64,000 nt of DNA from Plantago elongata (taxonomy: Eukaryota > Streptophyta > Magnoliopsida > Lamiales > Plantaginaceae), in contig JAYMSP010000031.1 in NCBI GenBank assembly GCA_036897095.1, forward strand, positions 48,627-112,626. Reading direction: 5' to 3'. Shown here one piece after another: positions 45,307 through 56,440 of this stretch. Each line of letters starts with the position of its first letter. Position 1 is the first letter of the stretch. A program made the translations under genes and the position numbers. Under the pieces are notes generated by a model that ran no database searches, had not been told where the DNA came from, and saw only the letters and a program-made list of their open reading frames with translations.

Positions 45307-46484
45307 CTATAGTTGCAGTGTAGAATGTAACGTTAATTCAGGCGAACTTATGTACATGATATTGGTTGACAGGGAACTCGGTTTACTGTCTAACGAAGTT
45401 CTGCAATATCACATAATACTGGACATTAATCATATTCTTAACTTTAACATCAATTTTTAATCAACTTAAGTTATGCTTTGCATGGATGAAATCGACTATG
45501 TTGTTTTCATATGAAAACTTATCAGTTTTGGTTCAGTTTAATATGTATTCTATACTACAAATAAATAAAAATTCATTTTATTTTAATTAGTTAAATTCAG
45601 TTTTATCGAAGAAACCACAGTTTAAATATATTATGTTTATTTCCGGGATTTCCAGCAAAAGCTCTCATCCTTTCAAATGATAAAAACTTTAAGTAAGTAT
45701 TATATAAATGCTTAAATAACATAGAATATGCTATAGCTACACTTTGCTTGGTGATATTTGATGCAAAAGTAGCTAGTAATTTAGGGATTGATTGATATAT
45801 AATTTGAGTGGCTTTTTTTAATTGAAATTGAAATTTTTGTGTATAAAATGTTCGATTTAAATGGAAAAATTATCGTTCTAGCAGTATAACAAAACTGGAC
45901 TTAAAACATTAGATAGAACATATATAACAGTTTGATAATACCATAAGGTGACCGTACGTCCGTACCTATTGTGGGATTGAAGAGAGAATTTAGTGGCCTT
46001 GGACAGTGGATCCGTGTGGAATGGTATCGAGTACACATGCTGCCATTCATCTTCCATCTCCACTATATCTTCATGCTCAAGATCCCTCTTCATTTGGGAC
46101 CTAATGATACCAATATTCTTCTTCTCCCTTCAACACAACAACAATTATGTTTAAATAAGCAAGCTATAAACATGAAATTATATTAGGTAGAAATCTGTTA
46201 TTTCGATAACTAAAAAGTCGGAAATAGCAATATAAAATTTGAGAAAAATTACTAATTCTCACCCACAAGTTTTGTGTCTTCACACTAAATGATATTAATG
46301 CATATATCATTTCAAATTTAAATGTTACTTCAGTACGTAAGGACGTTGTTATAATTGCAGTCGTAATAAATCATAATGTAAAAAGATTAAGAATTAACAA
46401 AAAATTGTTAGCTAGAGGAGGAGGATTATGCAACCTTGAAGAATTCTCAGACCGAAAGGAACGAAGCAGGACATTTGGTAGCAT
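45307..46484 (-). CDS. Small protein of unknown function, 101 residues
   Basis: I do not recognise this protein. Three exons on the minus strand, 46484-46435, 46127-45966 and 45400-45307, have GT/AG borders and keep phase, giving 101 residues. A TATA box lies 77 bases upstream and the leader is CT-rich, so it looks like a true small gene. The first 25 residues are basic with Leu/Phe/Arg and Ser (LLRSFRSENSSREKK), which could be an organelle-targeting segment. The middle is acidic (EHEDIVEMEDEWQHVYSI), the end Ser-rich. There is no membrane segment or Cys motif. Exon 3 is the least certain; without it, exon 2 reads on for about 30 codons past the donor. Confidence 0.45.
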
Positions 46485-46560
46485 TGTTACGTTCTTGGAG
46501 AGAGAGGAGAAAGAGAAGTTGGTGTGCTTAATCATATGTGATATGCCTTAGAGGTCCTAG

Positions 46561-46568
46561 CATTTATA
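46561..46568 (-). promoter_or_regulatory. TATA box of the small unknown gene
   Basis: TATAAATG on the minus strand, 77 bases before the ATG, followed by a CT-rich leader ending in CAAGAACGTAACA. Confidence 0.5.
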
Positions 46569-46569
46569 G

Positions 46570-47400
46570 AAGACCAAGTGGCTAGGGGCCAAAAAGTTAG
46601 GTGCATTTCAGAGGAGAATTTTGTAAATCAACGTATAATAAATATCAAATTTAATAATTGTGTTGGAACAATTATAATGTGTCAGGGCCACTTCTATTCT
46701 ATCCATATATGTTTGGTTTATTTGTCAAGAATATTGTCTGAATGTATTTAGCGAAAATTAAAATGTTGCCGGTATTAGCCTTAAAAAGAATGTATAACCT
46801 TGCTTGGAGGATAGACGAAAACCATGGAGGTATTATTGGTTAGTTTATAAGGTAAGTTTATGAAGTTTATAATGGTGCAAATGTGGAAACCGAAACCTAA
46901 GGGTGATGATGCTCTGAATCGGAACGAACAATGAACCTCGATCAGACAAAAGAAAATGTGGGAACCAAACATCTAAGGTTGATGCTCAACCTGTCAAAGC
47001 GATGAATTTGATCCAATTAGTCTTCTTTCTTTTAAGAAGTTAAATTTTATTTCCCATGCTAAACAAGGAACACCAGTAGTGTTCAAGGATTACATCAGGA
47101 CAGAACCAGAAACTCTAGAACTTCAGAAAAACTCCTCAACCTCAATATATAGTCCTTAGCTAATTGAACACAAAGTAACAACAGTTAAAACTTCCTACAC
47201 CCTTACTACCAGGATAAAAGTACTGACTCCAAAACACACCCCAAACAGTCCCGAATCCACCTTACCTCGTCATCTAGTATGTCAAATCTGGTTTGATATG
47301 TTATAGAGTGAATTCTTTTGGATCGAAACCGTTTTCAACTCACTCAAATATATGATGATGAGATGATCCACATTGGATCCCAATCGGATCAAAATCCATC
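46570..47400. other. Intergenic region
   Basis: No exon or repeat that I can name. It leads into the duplicated block that follows. Confidence 0.35.
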
Positions 47401-47404
47401 CTGA

Positions 47405-49545
47405 TACATACTCTTTTATATGAAATATTTGCAAAGGCATAAGGATAAGAAAACAGTACATTAATGCAATTGAGGTACATATCGGGTTATAATTTCCGAT
47501 TGAAAGTAGTAGTTTCTTGGAGCCCAGACAAAGCTTTGTCCAATGAAATTTGGCGTACTGATATACAAATTAATATAAGTGATTCATTCCACACATCTTT
47601 ATAAATTCGAGCTTTTAAATGAGATGAAATTCTATCATAGTATCAGAGTCTCTGGCTCTTGCCCATCAGGATTCGAATCTCCACGGAAACAATCTCCGTC
47701 CCATATTAAATTTTCACTTGAATAGGCCTCCCCAAAGAGGTTGAAATCGGCCACGAGTGCAGGGGAGTGTTGGAGTATAAATATATATTACTAGATTCCA
47801 CACCTACTTACAAGTTCGAACTTGTATATGAGATGGAATTTAATCATACTTAAGAACTTAGATTGTTGGGCCATATTAATTATCCACTTGCTGGGCCTTT
47901 CCAATAAAGTTGAAACAAGTCCACGAGTGCAAGGAGTGTTAAACAAATTAATATAAGTGGATTAGTTTCACATCTTTTGGGGAGTGTTAAACAAATTAAT
48001 ATAAGTGGATTAGTTTCATATCTTTTTATAAGTTCGAGCTTGTAGATGAGATGAAATTTAGTCATGCTTAAGAACCTAGAAGGTTCAGAGATCGAATCTC
48101 ACAGTCAACATCTCTACCCATATTAATTATCCACTCGATGGACATTCCCAATGAGCTTGAAACGATCCCATGAGTGAGTGGAGTATTAAACGAATTAATA
48201 TAATTGGATTAGTTCCACACGAAATTTAGTCATGCTTAATAACCTAAAAGGTCCAGAGATCAAATCCCACAGTCAACATCTCCACCCATATGAATTATCC
48301 ACTCGATGGGCATTCCCAATGAGGTTGAAACGAGCCCATGAGTGAGGGGAGTATTAACGAATTAATATAAGTGGATTAGTTCCACACCTCTTTATAAGTT
48401 CGATGAGTGAGGGAAGTGTCAAACAAATTAATATAAGTGGATTAGTTACACACCTCTTTATAGGTTCGAGCTTTTAGATGAGATGAAATTCTATCAGAAA
48501 CTCCACAACATGGGCATCAATCGAGTTGCTCCGAAGTCCAAACGCAACTACACAAACTTGATAGAAATATATAAGAATGCAAAAATAATGCAATTTACCA
48601 TTTGCCGACTGCATTCTAAACCGCATCAGATATAAATTCGTTCAGAGAAACATGACGAACAGGGAATAACTTCCAGGTATCATTTGACTGAATAGTCAAT
48701 TTCATGATCTATTATTCATATCATTTGAACATTATATGAATGATGTGATGCTCTACTAAGTTCTTTCATTTTTAGCCTTACTGATTGCTTTAGCATTGAC
48801 ATATTTTGTGAAACTGTGAATCGTAAAACATTGTAGAGGGGCCGAGGAGATAAGGGTTGCGGGATGTGATAATTGTACTTAAATATGTGTTTCTATTCCG
48901 TTTTATTGGGAGGTGGTCTCTCGTAAAAGTTGGATGTTTGATTCAGTGTAGTATAGGCAAAGTGCAACTGCGATCTTTCCAAACTGTCCTCCTCATGTTA
49001 TGTCAATGAATATTTGCAAAGGAATAAGCAGAATGGTAAACCATAATGTTGATTATAACATGTAGGCCAATAAAACAGTACATTAATGCAATTGAGGTAT
49101 CAGGTTAAAATTTCTGACTGAAAGTAAAAGTTTCTTGGAGCCCCGGACAAAGATTTATCCACCTGCAATGGCAGACAAGAAACTTCACAACATGAACGTC
49201 AATCGAGTTGCTCCAAACACAACTACACAAAATTGATGGAAATATATAAGAATGCAAAAATAATGCGATTACCATTTACCGACAGCCGCACCAGATATAA
49301 ATTCGTTCAGAGAAACGTCAAGAACAGGGAAGAACTTCCAGGTACTGTATCATTTAACAATAAAGTTAGTGTCATGGTGTATTATTCATATCATTTGAAC
49401 ATTATATGAATGACGAGCTCTACTAAATTCATTCATTTTTAGCCTTGCTGATGATTACTGTAGCATTGTATTTATTGTGTGAAGCTGTGAATCGTAAATC
49501 ATTGTAGAGGGGTGGAGGAGATAAGTTTTGCAGGATGTGAGATTT
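47405..49545. repeat. Segmental duplication, two diverged copies
   Basis: Copy A (47405-47558 plus 48497-48875) and copy B (49013-49545) share ACAGTACATTAATGCAATTG, AGTTTCTTGGAGCCC, ATCGAGTTGCTCC, GAAATATATAAGAATGCAAA, ATATAAATTCGTTCAGAGAA and CATTTGAACATTATATGAAT in the same order. Copy A is split by the LTR-element array at 47559-48496. On the minus strand copy B contains PVLDVSLNEFISGAAVGKW in one frame, which copy A has damaged, so the unit may include an exon of an unidentified gene. Confidence 0.8.
47559..48496 (+). mobile_element. Tandem array of a very small LTR element (TRIM/SMART-like)
   Basis: Seven LTR-like units. Full ones are 79-80 bases: 47559-47637, 47768-47846, 47985-48064 and 48417-48496. 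They begin TG (often TGTTAAACAAATTAATATAA) and end CA (GATGAAATTCTATCA or close). Truncated units begin near 47937, 48183 and 48350. After the first LTR comes TAGTATCAGAGTC, close to the initiator-tRNA-Met primer site TGGTATCAGAGC. The internal parts are about 90-130 bases and end in GGGGAG or GGAG, a purine tract directly before the next TGTT. There is no coding sequence. LTR-internal-LTR repeats in series imply unequal recombination. Confidence 0.75.
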
Positions 49546-49549
49546 ATCC

Positions 49550-50395
49550 AGTGGAAACAATGACGACGGACTTGGTCCGAACTCCAAATGAACAGATTGA
49601 AGTTGCATCTGCTGCAGTTCGTGCTGTACCGTGAGCTATTCGACAAACTGTATTGAGGTTTAGGGAGTTAGCTTGTACGTCACTCTCCAGGTGTAGTGCC
49701 TTGAGCGGTTAATTAGTTAGTTTGTTGAACTCATTATAAACAAGGGTAGCTGAGTTGGCCTTGTAAACTACCTTAATTTGTTATTCTTTTTATATCTAAT
49801 TTCGCTTTCTCCATTGAGGAAGTTTTCACTTTTTGAAGTGTAGGCCGTAGGAGCAACATCCCCTCCCTCTCCATTTAAATTAATATTGTATCTTATATTC
49901 TGAAATAACTAGTTTGTAACGTGACATGTAATTAAAGAAAAATAAAAGAAGTGAAAAGTAAGTAAATAATATCATCTTTTTTTACAATGAATCATCTTTT
50001 CTAGAGTTGAATGGGTTTGAGTTAGTGCGGGTTATTCTTTTTTTAATTTAATTGAAGAAGAATGAATAATAATCTGTGTATTTTTAGTGATGAATTTATT
50101 TTGTTTGGTTGAATTAAAACTTTAATTCAATTGAAAATTTTAAAATACATTAATTTTTTTTTAAAAATCGATTGATTTAATGATTGTGTTGAAGTTGAAT
50201 TATAGCCGGTTTGAAATTATATTAGAGGATATATGAATGTTTTGTTTTATGTAATTAAAATATATAATTTTCATATACAAATAGATTCAATTTAACTTAA
50301 GTACAGAACTAAACTACTCATAATGTAATACCTGATTTTTATTAGAAACTTTGGGTTCATAGAAACCTACATGAGATAGTGCCCTCTCACTTTCA
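49550..50395. other. Intergenic region
   Basis: Continues past copy B of the duplication. AT-rich after 49880. No gene recognised. Confidence 0.35.
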
Positions 50396-50398
50396 TTA

Positions 50399-51094
50399 GA
50401 CGGTCTTCAATGGAGCCGTCGCGGAGACGCGTCGTGAAGCACGATGCGCCGCGACGGCTCCAAAGGGCTTGAGAGACGCGTCGTGAAGCACGACGCGCCG
50501 CGACGGCTTCAAAGGGCTTGAGACGGTGCGTCGTCTCTTCGCGCGGCGTGCCACGCCGTATGCGGCTGCTGCCACGTGTCGTTCCCTTTTCACTTTATAT
50601 TTTTTACTTTTTTATATTTTATCAAATTTTAAACGCGAATAACTCGAAAAATATAAATGTAAAAAATATATAAAAATTAACAACGGATTCGTTTCTTCGA
50701 GATCTACGAATAGAGACCACTCTCGATTATTTTTGAATCATTCCATCTCGAACTCATTTTCTCTCTCAATTAAACTTAAAATTGTAAAACAACCTCTAAT
50801 AATTTAATTTTATTAATTTCGACTTCTAAACACTATTATAATATATTAAATATGTTTTTAGCAAAAAAAAAATATTTTTTTTAATTTTAAACCTTAATAA
50901 ATTATAAAACGACTTAAAAAAATACAATTTCATTAATTTCAACATCTAATCACTCTTATAATATGAATAATATGTAAATAAAAATAAAAAAAATAAAAAG
51001 ATAAAAAAATTCATGACGTGGCGACGACGACGAGTCACCGCTACAACAAAAACGATGATGATCCATCGTCGTGGTGTCACCATTGGAGATGGTC
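50399..51094. mobile_element. PIF/Harbinger-like MITE with GC-rich hairpin repeats
   Basis: The left end GACGGTCTTCAATGG pairs with the right end CCATTGGAGATGGTC, and both are flanked by TTA (50396-50398 and 51095-51097), the three-base target duplication of the PIF/Harbinger group. Length 696 bases. The left 130 bases are unusually rich in CG and contain a 49-base unit twice (from 50424 and 50473). The rest is AT-rich. No transposase is present. Confidence 0.8.
50412..50520. repeat. CG-rich tandem hairpin repeat inside the MITE
   Basis: Each unit is itself an inverted repeat. GGAGCCGTCGCG (50412-50423) pairs perfectly with CGCGACGGCTCC (50450-50461). Inside the second unit GCGTCGTG-AAG-CACGACGC forms a perfect short hairpin. 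Confidence 0.85.
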
Positions 51095-51097
51095 TTA

Positions 51098-51505
51098 CGC
51101 TCCCATCGAGCGTACCCTGGTTCAATACTGGAGTGCTGAAAGCTTGAGTATGTAATGTCCGCACGCACAAACGTACAAGTATGTGTGTTAGAATTGAATG
51201 AAAAATGGTGAATATTCCTTCCAAAGGATTAAATCCAATTATGGAAACATTTATCAGCTAAAGCTACATATATAGCTGTACGATAGCTAGGGCATATAAA
51301 AGCTTTGTGTGATTGGGACGTGTCATGACTCGATTCCAAATATTAGTCACAAATTTTACGACCAAGTAAGGGACAAGAGACATGCATCCTTTTACGTCAT
51401 TTAATTGGAATTTGGATCTTCCCACGAATACAAGAGCTTTACGACGACTAAAACATGGGAACACTGAATAACCCGGAGACCCGAATAACCCGGAGAGTAA
51501 GGGTA
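51098..51505. other. Intergenic region
   Basis: No supported feature. Short frames on the minus strand lack splice context or any motif. Confidence 0.35.
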
Positions 51506-51508
51506 CTA

Positions 51509-52265
51509 GTTGATGAATTAATCATTAACAAGGTAAATCTTGGAAAGAGGCTAATAAGCTGACAATAGATGTTCTAGGCATTAGTTCCCAAAAGTTATAT
51601 GGTTCAAAATACCCTCTTAAAATACAAATAATCATATCTCACACTGATTTAGATCTAGTAAATGAATTATATATATGTTTATACACATTATGACATGGTG
51701 TGAGATATTGTAGTGGGAAGAATTAAAGCAAACGAATATGCATGTGTTTGACGGTATTATATTAAATTTGATTCACACAATTAAATGTTCAAACCATGTG
51801 GTTAGAAGTGTTTTACAATATTGTCAAACAAACAAATGTGTGTACAATTCTTGTTGATTAATTGATCACGAACCAGGTAAATTTTGGAAAGAAGCTAATA
51901 AGCTAACAATAGATGTTCGAGGATGTAGGATTTTTTTTTTTCCTTTGAATTTGCTCGGTATTAGTTCGAAAAACTTATATGGTTCAAAATACCTGTTAGA
52001 CTATGTAATTGTATTAGTTTCCTGATTAGATTAGTCTTTTAGATTATAGAACTCTAGTCAGATTAGTTTCCTGATTAGACTAGTCTTCAAATTATAGCTT
52101 CTTGTACTTGATATATACCCCTTCTAATTCTATGAATAGATAGGGAAAATAGTTCTTTCAATACCCTCTCCAAATGCATATAATTATATCTCACAATGAT
52201 TTAGAGCGAGTAAATGAAATATATATATAAATACACACTATTATATGGTGTGAGATACTATAATG
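51509..52265. repeat. Local tandem duplication, second copy interrupted
   Basis: Copy 1 (51509-51715) and copy 2 (51852-52265) share the order GGTAAAT-TTGGAAAG, GCTAATAAGCT-ACAATAGATGTT, TTATATGGTTCAAAATACC, ATATCTCACA-TGATTTAGA and TGGTGTGAGATA. Copy 2 also has a 34-base insertion with a T run near 51926-51960 and a 167-base solo LTR. Confidence 0.85.
51994..52160 (+). mobile_element. Solo LTR with perfect target duplication
   Basis: A 167-base block starting TGTTAGAC and ending TTCTTTCA, flanked on both sides by ATACC (51989-51993 and 52161-52165). It contains TTGATATATACCCCTTC, a promoter-like box. The neighbouring duplicate at about 51605 has the uninterrupted GGTTCAAAATACCCTCT, the site before insertion. 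Confidence 0.9.
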
Positions 52266-52269
52266 TTAT

Positions 52270-53515
52270 AGATCCGATCTAGATAATAGTTTTTCGTGTC
52301 TGACGAAGCCGTCAGTATTTGTCGATGTTTGGCAAGTGAGCTTGGAGGAGGGAATAGTGCTTTGTTGATTCTTGTTTTACAGTCAGAAGGTAAAGCTTGT
52401 GGTAATAAGTGGTCGTTTTTGTGGAGAGACATGGTACATTGGTTGGGTCTAATGAATGGTTGTGTTGGATAAAATAATTAAGGTATTATATCTTTTGTTA
52501 ATGTAATCAGCGGCATACACGTAAAAGTTATGATACTCTTTTGTAGTATCATTTATATCGGCAAGAATAAAATATTTATTTAATCTTTTTAAATTAAAAA
52601 TGAAATTTATAAAAAATAAACAAGTTACGCAAATTATAAAAAGTGCATTCTCGAATATAATTAAGTAATTGAGCCCCTAGCTAATACAAACCATTGAAAT
52701 CGTTCAAAGTTCCAAAACGCATGGGGCCATAGATGTTTGGCTATGCCTGAATCTGATCATGATACAGATTCTTTTTATTTCTTACACGCATCATGTTGGG
52801 TTCAAAAACGTACCATCCATGCAATTTGGCCAAAACAAACCAACAGTAGTAGTTGAGAAAGTATATATCCATCTATCTGCATGTTTCATGCAAGCACCAC
52901 CACCTCACAAATTCACGCGCACATCCAGCTCCCTTTATCATCATATATGCATGGACAAACATGGTAAAAACTAAACCCCAATATCTACGCTACGCAAATC
53001 AATTATTCTAACCGTTGAGTTGTAAATCCTCAATACCATATATACTAGGGCTTCCCAGCTAGCTGTATATATCGGCATTCGATAAAGTTTTCTTTGTCAC
53101 TTATTACTATCTCCTATTGACCGGCCGACGATATATAGGAGAGTTCGCTTGATAAAGGACTCTAGGGGCTACTAGCGAAAATAGTTGCGTTGTGGCGGCA
53201 CAAGTTGTTAATTTATACAAGAAATATGGTTAATAGTAAATTTTCACTCCGACCCACTTATTGTAGTTTGTGGAACCACAAGATACAATTAATGAGAGGT
53301 GCACAACACAACCTCAGGGTTTGGCTTCCAATTTGACTTCAACTAGTTTCGTAGTACATATATATATATAATCAAGAAGGACCATTTCAACCGAAAGAAC
53401 CTCATTTTCGGAAGGTTTCTAAGGCCCCAAATCTTTTGAGAAGGCCATTGGGAGGCGTTGATGTAATAATTTGTACACAATTTTAGTAGAGAAACGAGTA
53501 ACTACCACTATTTAG
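52270..53515. other. Intergenic region
   Basis: AT-rich with a (TA)n run near 53362. No gene or recognised element. Confidence 0.35.
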
Positions 53516-53521
53516 AAGACG

Positions 53522-53638
53522 GGGTGCGATCATACCAACATTAATGCATCAGACTCCATCAGAACTTCGAAGTTAATTGTGGTTTGACGAAAGTAGTATT
53601 AGGATGGATGCCTCCCTGAAAAGTCCTCGTGTTGCACC
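53522..53638 (+). pseudogene. 5S rRNA-like sequence
   Basis: 117 bases that follow plant 5S rRNA from end to end: it opens GGGTGCGATCATACCA, continues CCATCAGAACTTCGAAGTTA and AGGATGGATGCCTCC, and ends AAGTCCTCGTGTTGCACC. It has roughly 15-20 differences from the usual sequence, including the A-box region, and is followed by a T run. A single diverged copy away from an array is not a working rRNA gene. It may be a 5S relic or part of a Cassandra-type TRIM, whose LTRs carry 5S sequence. Confidence 0.85.
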
Positions 53639-53644
53639 TTTTTT

Positions 53645-53808
53645 GAAGACAACGAAGTGCAACTCAGTTGGTATGACGCTTCAACTCTAACTAATAGGTT
53701 GGGGGTTCGAGTTACACTTTAACCGTTTTAAGGACATCGAAGTGCAGCTCAACGCTTCACCTCAAATCAATAGGTCGGGAGTTCGAGTCACCATTTAGCC
53801 GTTTCAAT
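53645..53808 (+). repeat. Two tandem tRNA-like (SINE-type) repeats
   Basis: Unit 1 (53645-53732) has AACTCAGTTGGTATGACGC (A-box-like) and GGGGGTTCGAGTTACA (B-box-like), then TTAACCGTTTTAAGG. Unit 2 (53733-53808) repeats CATCGAAGTGCAGCTCA, loses part of the A box, and has GGGAGTTCGAGTCACC and TTTAGCCGTTTCAA. They begin seven bases after the 5S-like sequence. Confidence 0.6.
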
Positions 53809-53894
53809 TAAAAATTACTAGCTAGAAGACTAGGTGAAAATGATTTTAGTACTTTGAACTTACGGAGTCTGAGAATGAATTTGGGTCTACATAT

Positions 53895-54210
53895 CGGGGG
53901 CGAACGCAGAAAATTTGGCCAGTGGTCATCGAAATTTAAGATTTATAATAAAAAAAAATATTACACGTAAAATATAAAATTTACTGTACAATTGACCACG
54001 TCGATTTGCCATACTTTAAAACTTGTTAATGATAACTTTGTTTGATACACCTTTGAATACATTTTTTTAAAGATAAATCACGAGATTATCATTTATTTAT
54101 TCGTCACCCATTCTATTTCGAAGTCGATTTTTCACGATATTCATAGCACAAAAAGTTTTTTCTACCATAGCAATTGCAACGATAAAAAACAAGATTAAAT
54201 TCAACAAAAC
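53895..54210 (-). pseudogene. hAT-type transposase relic
   Basis: Translated on the minus strand, the region at 54045-54185 reads AIAMVEKTFCAMNIVKNRLR then NRMGDE, a stop, and INDNLVIYL. This matches the hAT C-terminal dimerisation region of plant ZMYM1/TTF-type transposases, usually spelled with AFSAMKIVKNRLRNRM. Several stops and the loss of everything upstream show it is dead. GGGGGCGAACGCAG near 53898 looks like the element end. Confidence 0.55.
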
Positions 54211-54219
54211 TTGATTAAA

Positions 54220-55330
54220 AAGATCTAAAGTTATATATTTTAACCAGTTTAGATCCATGTACAAACAAAATCATTACTTCGAAAGTAAATAAAACAATAG
54301 TGCAATTAATAGATGTGCAATTTTCAACACATAAGATGCTCATTCACTAATCACTATACGCGTCAAAGCAATTAATTTAGAGCATTAATGGGCTCAATTT
54401 GAGTGGACTCATTTGAGGCCACATGAATATGAATGGGTTCGCCCATGCTAGTATGATTTGCATTATCGATCAATCTCCTTTACTTTAAAAGAGAAGATGA
54501 GAATATTAGTGTTGGCCTCCGAGTTTCTCAAGTTCACCATCCTTTCCTCCTCCGTATAGTTCACGCTGACTTAGCCTGGCATGTTGTGCACAATGTGGAT
54601 GAATTGCTGGTTTTTGTGGTTCCAACACCACATGCCTAAGTCTACACATTTCAACAGGTTTTGAACCATAAAGATGACATTGGCTTTCATCGTTTTGACA
54701 TCATAAAACTACAAGTACTGGAACACACGAACATTAATTTCTTTGTTGTTGTTCTCGTAGAAGTTGAAGAATCGGTTTTGTTTCAAGAGGTTGAATTCAA
54801 CAAGCATATCTCTGCTTTTGTTTGAAGAGTTCAATATGAGAATGAATTTATTTAAGGATGAATATCTTATGTACAGTGTACTCACATCATATATGTAATT
54901 TATATTTACCTGCCTTGATTTCAAAGGGAAATTTTCCCCAACACCTAATTTGAAAATAAATTTCAAAATACAATTATGAAAATAAAATATTACAAAAAAA
55001 CGACCTAAGTTGTAAAAACGTTGTATTATAAACTGTAAATAATACGGTCCTGTGATCTAAAAGTGTACATTTAACGTGACGATAAATAATTTTTATGCAT
55101 CAATTACTTTTTAAACTATTAATTTTAAATAGTACCGGACACGAGTTTTTCGGATTTTAATTAGATAAACAAAGTATACTTTAGGGCTCCGCCCGCTGAG
55201 ACTGATGTAATCATGTTGATCTGATGCTATGGGTTGGGCCAGTACTCGAACTTGACTTTATTAGGCCTAGCAAAGCCCAGCCCAGATTCCACGTCATCGA
55301 CTCCAGAAACTTCTGCTCTTTATTCACGAT
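54220..55330. other. Intergenic region upstream of the SR45a-like gene
   Basis: May include more of the hAT relic at its left. A minus-strand frame at 54709-54966 has no recognisable motif. No other feature supported. Confidence 0.35.
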
Positions 55331-55340
55331 TCTTCTCAAA

Positions 55341-55348
55341 TATAAAAA
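55341..55348 (+). promoter_or_regulatory. TATA box of the SR45a-like gene
   Basis: TATAAAAA, about 120 bases before a likely leader-exon donor (GAAG then GTCAGT at 55462). The start codon itself lies in the next exon at 56298, just after its acceptor. Confidence 0.5.
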
Positions 55349-56297
55349 GGATAATTCTTTGCGGACACAAGTTTTGCTCATCACATAGAAAGAGAGAAAA
55401 TCTCCATCAAAGCTCAATTCGTCATTTGCAGAAGTTATCAGAACAGCTTGCGTCGTTGAAGGTCAGTCTCTAATCAAAAGTCCGTAACAATTCAGCATTT
55501 ATGAGATTCGGTTTGTGGATTTTTACCAGGCTTGATTATTTACTGGATTTTTTATGTCGTTTTGTTTCGATTTCTAGTAGAATATTGGATTCAGTCGAAG
55601 AATGATTTCATGTTTGTTGATATTTATTCACTATCGAGCTATAAGCTTACGAGTTTAGGTTCATGTTGATTGATTTTTTGCGTAATGGATGAAATTGGGC
55701 GAATTCTGTCATTTCTACTGCTTTTGGATTGTTAGAGACATAATTCACCATGTTTTATATGGAATTTGTTTCTGAAGTTAGGATAGCTGATTCAAAGTCT
55801 GACATAATTCATCATTTTTCATCTGGAATTTGTTCTTCTGAAGTTAGATAGCTGATTCGAAGTCTGATTATTGTTTTGTGAATGTTCGATTAATTGAATA
55901 TAGTAATAATTTGCTGAATATAAAGCTGATATTTAACTTAATCCATGACTGGTATCTATATATGTTCTATTGAACGATTCTATGTTTCTATCCTGGCAAT
56001 TATGGTGTTCTAAATTACTGCACGTTTCATCTGAAATTTTGTTCTTCAGAAGTTAGAATATCTGATTCGATGTCGGATTATTGTTTCGTTAATGTTCGAT
56101 TAGCTGTATATGACTGGAGCATGAAGCTGATGTTTAACTCAATCTGTGACTGGTGACTGGTGTCTATATTTGGCTCTTCTGAGTGATTCTATGTTTCTAC
56201 CCCTTGCAATTGTGGTGTGTTGAATTACTGCTGTTGGTTTCATTTTCTTCTGGTATTCTGGCTGATGATTTTTTCTGTTTGATACTTCTACGTGCAG

Positions 56298-56363
56298 ATG
56301 TTCTACTCCAGAAGATCAAGGTGTGTGCTCATCTTGTTTCATTGTTTCGCCTTTTGTTTTGGC

Positions 56364-56440
<77 letters not shown>

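Noticed and set aside
53522-53638. Functional 5S rRNA gene
   Set aside because: Too many differences, including the internal promoter region, and it is a lone copy.
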